NCBI RefSeq assembly: GCF_000805455.1
Contig: NZ_JSUS01000027.1
Coordinates: forward strand, 1 to 64,000
Direction: 5' to 3'
From: Acinetobacter sp. A47
GTDB lineage: Bacteria; Pseudomonadota; Gammaproteobacteria; Pseudomonadales; Moraxellaceae
Length of the DNA stretch: 64,000 bases
Shown here: in pieces, positions 62,117 through 64,000 of the stretch
Layout of the letters: the number at the start of each line of letters is the position of its first letter
How positions within the stretch are numbered: position 1 is the stretch's first letter
Made by a program: the position numbers and the translations under genes
Notes under the pieces: model-generated
Told to the model about the DNA's origin: nothing
What the model saw: the letters and a program-made list of their open reading frames with translations, nothing else
Databases searched by the model: none

Positions 62117-62911
62117 TCATTTAAAATTAATCTTAATGATAAATTCAGCCCGCATTAAGCGTCTAAACTGGGTCGTGATACGCATGAGCTCTTTCATCAT
62201 TTTATCTTTGAACATCAATTTCTTGCTGATACGGCGTGTAGAGCCTTTTCTGAGTTTACGCTCATTTGACAACGAGCTGGGTAAACTTGTCTTCTCTCTC
62301 ATCAGGATAAAATCCTGAACACACACTGCCGGAGACATCTGGTAAATTTTATATGCGCCATTTTCCAGATAATCTTTAAACATGATATGGTCGATCGGAA
62401 TCAGCTTTTGATAACCCTGAATAAATGCCAGCAAGTCTTTGGCACCCTGTTTGGAAAGAATATAACCTCCAGTCCCCATATGCTTGGATTTAAGCGTAAA
62501 CAGTCTTCTGTTCAGATTTTTGAGTAGTTTCAACTTCATTGAAGCGACTACCTCCGGATAGAACACCTCCACTTTGATAATGTGTCCATCCTCAGGAATC
62601 CAGCTATGATGAGAAAGGATCTTTCCGGCATCTTCTCCCAGGTGAATATCATCTTCAAAGATACCGATAAAATCCAGATCTAAATCGATAGCCCGTTTCC
62701 ACAGCATGACATGACTCAGCAAACAGGCTATTTCTCCCGGTCTTAAATCGGTATGGCGAAGATCTATGGATAACGCTTCAGCAATCTGATGAATTTTATC
62801 GGGCGTTACCGCATCAAAAAAATCAAAGTTTATCCCAAACTTACCAAATTCTGATGAAATGTGTTCACGGCGCTCATTTGCTGAGACGAGGCTAATAACA
62901 TAATTCTGCAT
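62117..62911 (-). CDS. glycosyltransferase family 25 (LOS biosynthesis)
   Basis: A 264-residue GT25 protein started at the ATG at 62909-62911 to give the normal opening 'MQNYVISLVSANERREHISS'; a GTG start upstream (62932) is unlikely. Family blocks: 'LRPGEIACLLSHVMLWKRAI', the EDD triad in 'FIGIFEDDIHLGEDAG' (86-88), and 'HMGTGGYILSKQGAKDLL'. The C-terminal Arg/Lys-rich region is typical. GT25 enzymes add galactose or related sugars to lipooligosaccharide. It precedes the 61279 gene on the same strand (118-base spacer), and both are divergent from the last gene in the window. Confidence 0.88.
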   Translation of the reverse strand: MQNYVISLVSANERREHISSEFGKFGINFDFFDAVTPDKIHQIAEALSIDLRHTDLRPGEIACLLSHVMLWKRAIDLDLDFIGIFEDDIHLGEDAGKILSHHSWIPEDGHIIKVEVFYPEVVASMKLKLLKNLNRRLFTLKSKHMGTGGYILSKQGAKDLLAFIQGYQKLIPIDHIMFKDYLENGAYKIYQMSPAVCVQDFILMREKTSLPSSLSNERKLRKGSTRRISKKLMFKDKMMKELMRITTQFRRLMRAEFIIKINFK

Positions 62912-63221
62912 AACGCTAACTGAATCGACCACATGATAAGAAAAAATACAATGGCAGAATACTGTTTTTTTATCCTACTGTATATATCGGATATGGCCCT
63001 ACGGTAACGACAGATGCTTTAATAAACTAAATAAACCACTGATATTCATAAAATTAACTTAACAATCTACACACAAGAATCAGATAAAAACTTTACACAC
63101 ACTGGAAAAGTTAAAAGCGCTATAATAATTGGATGTGTTGAATCTTATTCTGCAGTCGCTCAAAGATAATTTAGATTTTCTTGCTGCATCGACTCTTAAA
63201 ATTGATGAAAAGTGTGTAGAT
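62912..63221. other. 310-base gap between divergent glycosyltransferase genes
   Basis: AT-rich, no gene seen apart from an in-frame but start-less extension of the next gene back to a TTG at 63129. It presumably holds divergent promoters for the GT25 gene and the final glycosyltransferase. Confidence 0.5.
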
Positions 63222-64000
63222 ATGAAAAGCGAAGTCATTAAAATTTTTGTGGGTTGTGATCCAAACAACTGTGATCTGGAACAAATGATGGTACTGGATT
63301 ATAGCGTTCGCAAGCATACTCAACACCCGGTTGAAATTGTGTGGATGCAACTCAGCCATAATCCGGACAGTCCATGGTATACCAACCAGGAAACTCACGA
63401 AGGCTGGCACACAGAAAAATGGGCGACTCCTTTTTCAGGCTTCCGCTGGGCGATTCCCGAGTCGTGTAACTTTCAGGGCCGCGCAATCTACATGGATGCC
63501 GATGTAGTAGTGCTATGTGATATTGCCGAACTGTGGGCACACCCTAAATCAGAAGAGGCAATCGTTATTGCAAAAGGTGGCAAAAATTCAGCACGCCTAT
63601 GTACCTGTGTCTGGGATTGCGAAAAAGCCCGGCAATATCTCCCATCTTTAAAAGAGATTCAGGCAGACCCGGACAGCCATAAAAAGCTCATGCAGCTTTT
63701 AAAGGATAAACCGGAACTCGTGCAGCCTTATCAGGATTCATACAATAATATTGATGGGGAAGGTCTGGGAATCGAGCAAATTAAAATTTTGCATTATTCA
63801 GATATGGGCACCCAGTTCAGCCATAAATATTCATTGCCTCGCCTTGCAGCATCAGGTCAAAAACACTGGTTTGATGGAAAAATCATGCCTCATCCTCGCG
63901 AAGATTTAACCCAGCTTTTTGATCAGTATTATCAGGAAGCCCTCGCGGCAGGTTATCGTCCGGAAAACTATACCGTAGCACCTTTTGGCGCATTTTCTAA
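63222..64000 (+). CDS. glycosyltransferase (GT8/LOS type), 5' part
   Basis: The first 259 codons are visible; the frame is still open at base 64000 (the last two bases are AA, so it does not stop here). It starts at ATG 63222 ('MKSEVIKIFVGCDPNNCDLE') and has a DXD-type motif in 'GRAIYMDADVVVLCDIAELW' (Asp92/Asp94), plus 'WDCEKARQYLPSLKEI' and a C-terminal 'RPENYTVAPFGAFS'. It is probably another outer-core or capsular sugar transferase of the aspS-linked locus; the missing end could change the family assignment. Confidence 0.78.
   Translation, partial: MKSEVIKIFVGCDPNNCDLEQMMVLDYSVRKHTQHPVEIVWMQLSHNPDSPWYTNQETHEGWHTEKWATPFSGFRWAIPESCNFQGRAIYMDADVVVLCDIAELWAHPKSEEAIVIAKGGKNSARLCTCVWDCEKARQYLPSLKEIQADPDSHKKLMQLLKDKPELVQPYQDSYNNIDGEGLGIEQIKILHYSDMGTQFSHKYSLPRLAASGQKHWFDGKIMPHPREDLTQLFDQYYQEALAAGYRPENYTVAPFGAFS

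Noticed and set aside
1..64000. tRNA genes, CRISPR arrays, insertion sequences, prophage genes
   Set aside because: I looked for clover-leaf T-loops, spaced direct repeats, transposase and phage structural motifs and saw none.

Overview
The window looks like a chromosomal segment of an Acinetobacter species, probably not A. baumannii itself. Gene content points there: a BaeSR-type two-component pair, LpxO, MHS transporters, AMACR-like racemase, an aspS-linked glycosyltransferase cluster resembling the lipooligosaccharide outer-core locus, and a split trp operon. Base composition is moderate (mid-40s percent GC by eye). I found no tRNA, rRNA, CRISPR array, insertion sequence or prophage gene; about sixty protein genes cover most of the window.

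Layout. 1-7.0 kb: end of an OprB-type porin, an alpha-methylacyl-CoA racemase, an AraC-type regulator, a GNAT acetyltransferase, then a thiolase/multifunctional beta-oxidation pair. 7.0-14.3 kb: two small paralogous membrane proteins flanking a patatin-like lipase, a GNAT, a methyltransferase, a hemolysin III/PAQR protein, an MHS transporter, LpxO and a small exported protein. 14.4-19.8 kb: secA, a 1-Cys peroxiredoxin, and a two-gene unit of a metallo-beta-lactamase-fold hydrolase and a lipoprotein tyrosine phosphatase. 19.8-23.9 kb: trpA-accD-folC-SPOR operon on the minus strand. 24.5-31.3 kb: NhaC-family transporter, AraC regulator divergent from a di-iron-like hydrolase, DUF2804, and a 5'-nucleotidase-type lipoprotein. 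31.3-33.7 kb: trpF-trpB-DUF1543. 33.8-37.3 kb: a cobalamin riboswitch, btuB, a PduO-type corrinoid adenosyltransferase and a glycerophosphodiester phosphodiesterase. 37.4-44.8 kb: META-domain lipoprotein, fatty-acyl desaturase, SelO, an L,D-transpeptidase, then BaeR/BaeS and a small lipoprotein. 45.1-48.9 kb: two tandem long acyl-CoA dehydrogenases. 49.0-56.4 kb: PsiE-like protein, two RcnB-like proteins, a hypothetical protein, a Sel1-repeat protein, a phospholipase D-family protein and a ZnuD-like TonB receptor behind a Zur-box-like palindrome. 56.5-64 kb: DUF4184 protein, aspS, a small membrane protein, an LpxL/LpxM-type acyltransferase and four glycosyltransferases, the last cut by the window end.

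Themes. Lipid metabolism recurs (racemase, beta-oxidation, desaturase, two dehydrogenases, patatin, glycerophosphodiesterase). So does envelope construction (LpxO, late acyltransferase, glycosyltransferases, transpeptidase, cardiolipin-synthase-like protein) and metal/cofactor uptake (B12, zinc). The least explained items are the FYLAM/EPDYMP small-protein pair, a DnaA-box cluster between convergent genes, a covarying intergenic hairpin family, a 14-bp-arm palindrome at 52.65 kb, and a structured 0.4-kb leader upstream of the NhaC gene. None of these is shown here to be a new system; they are candidates.
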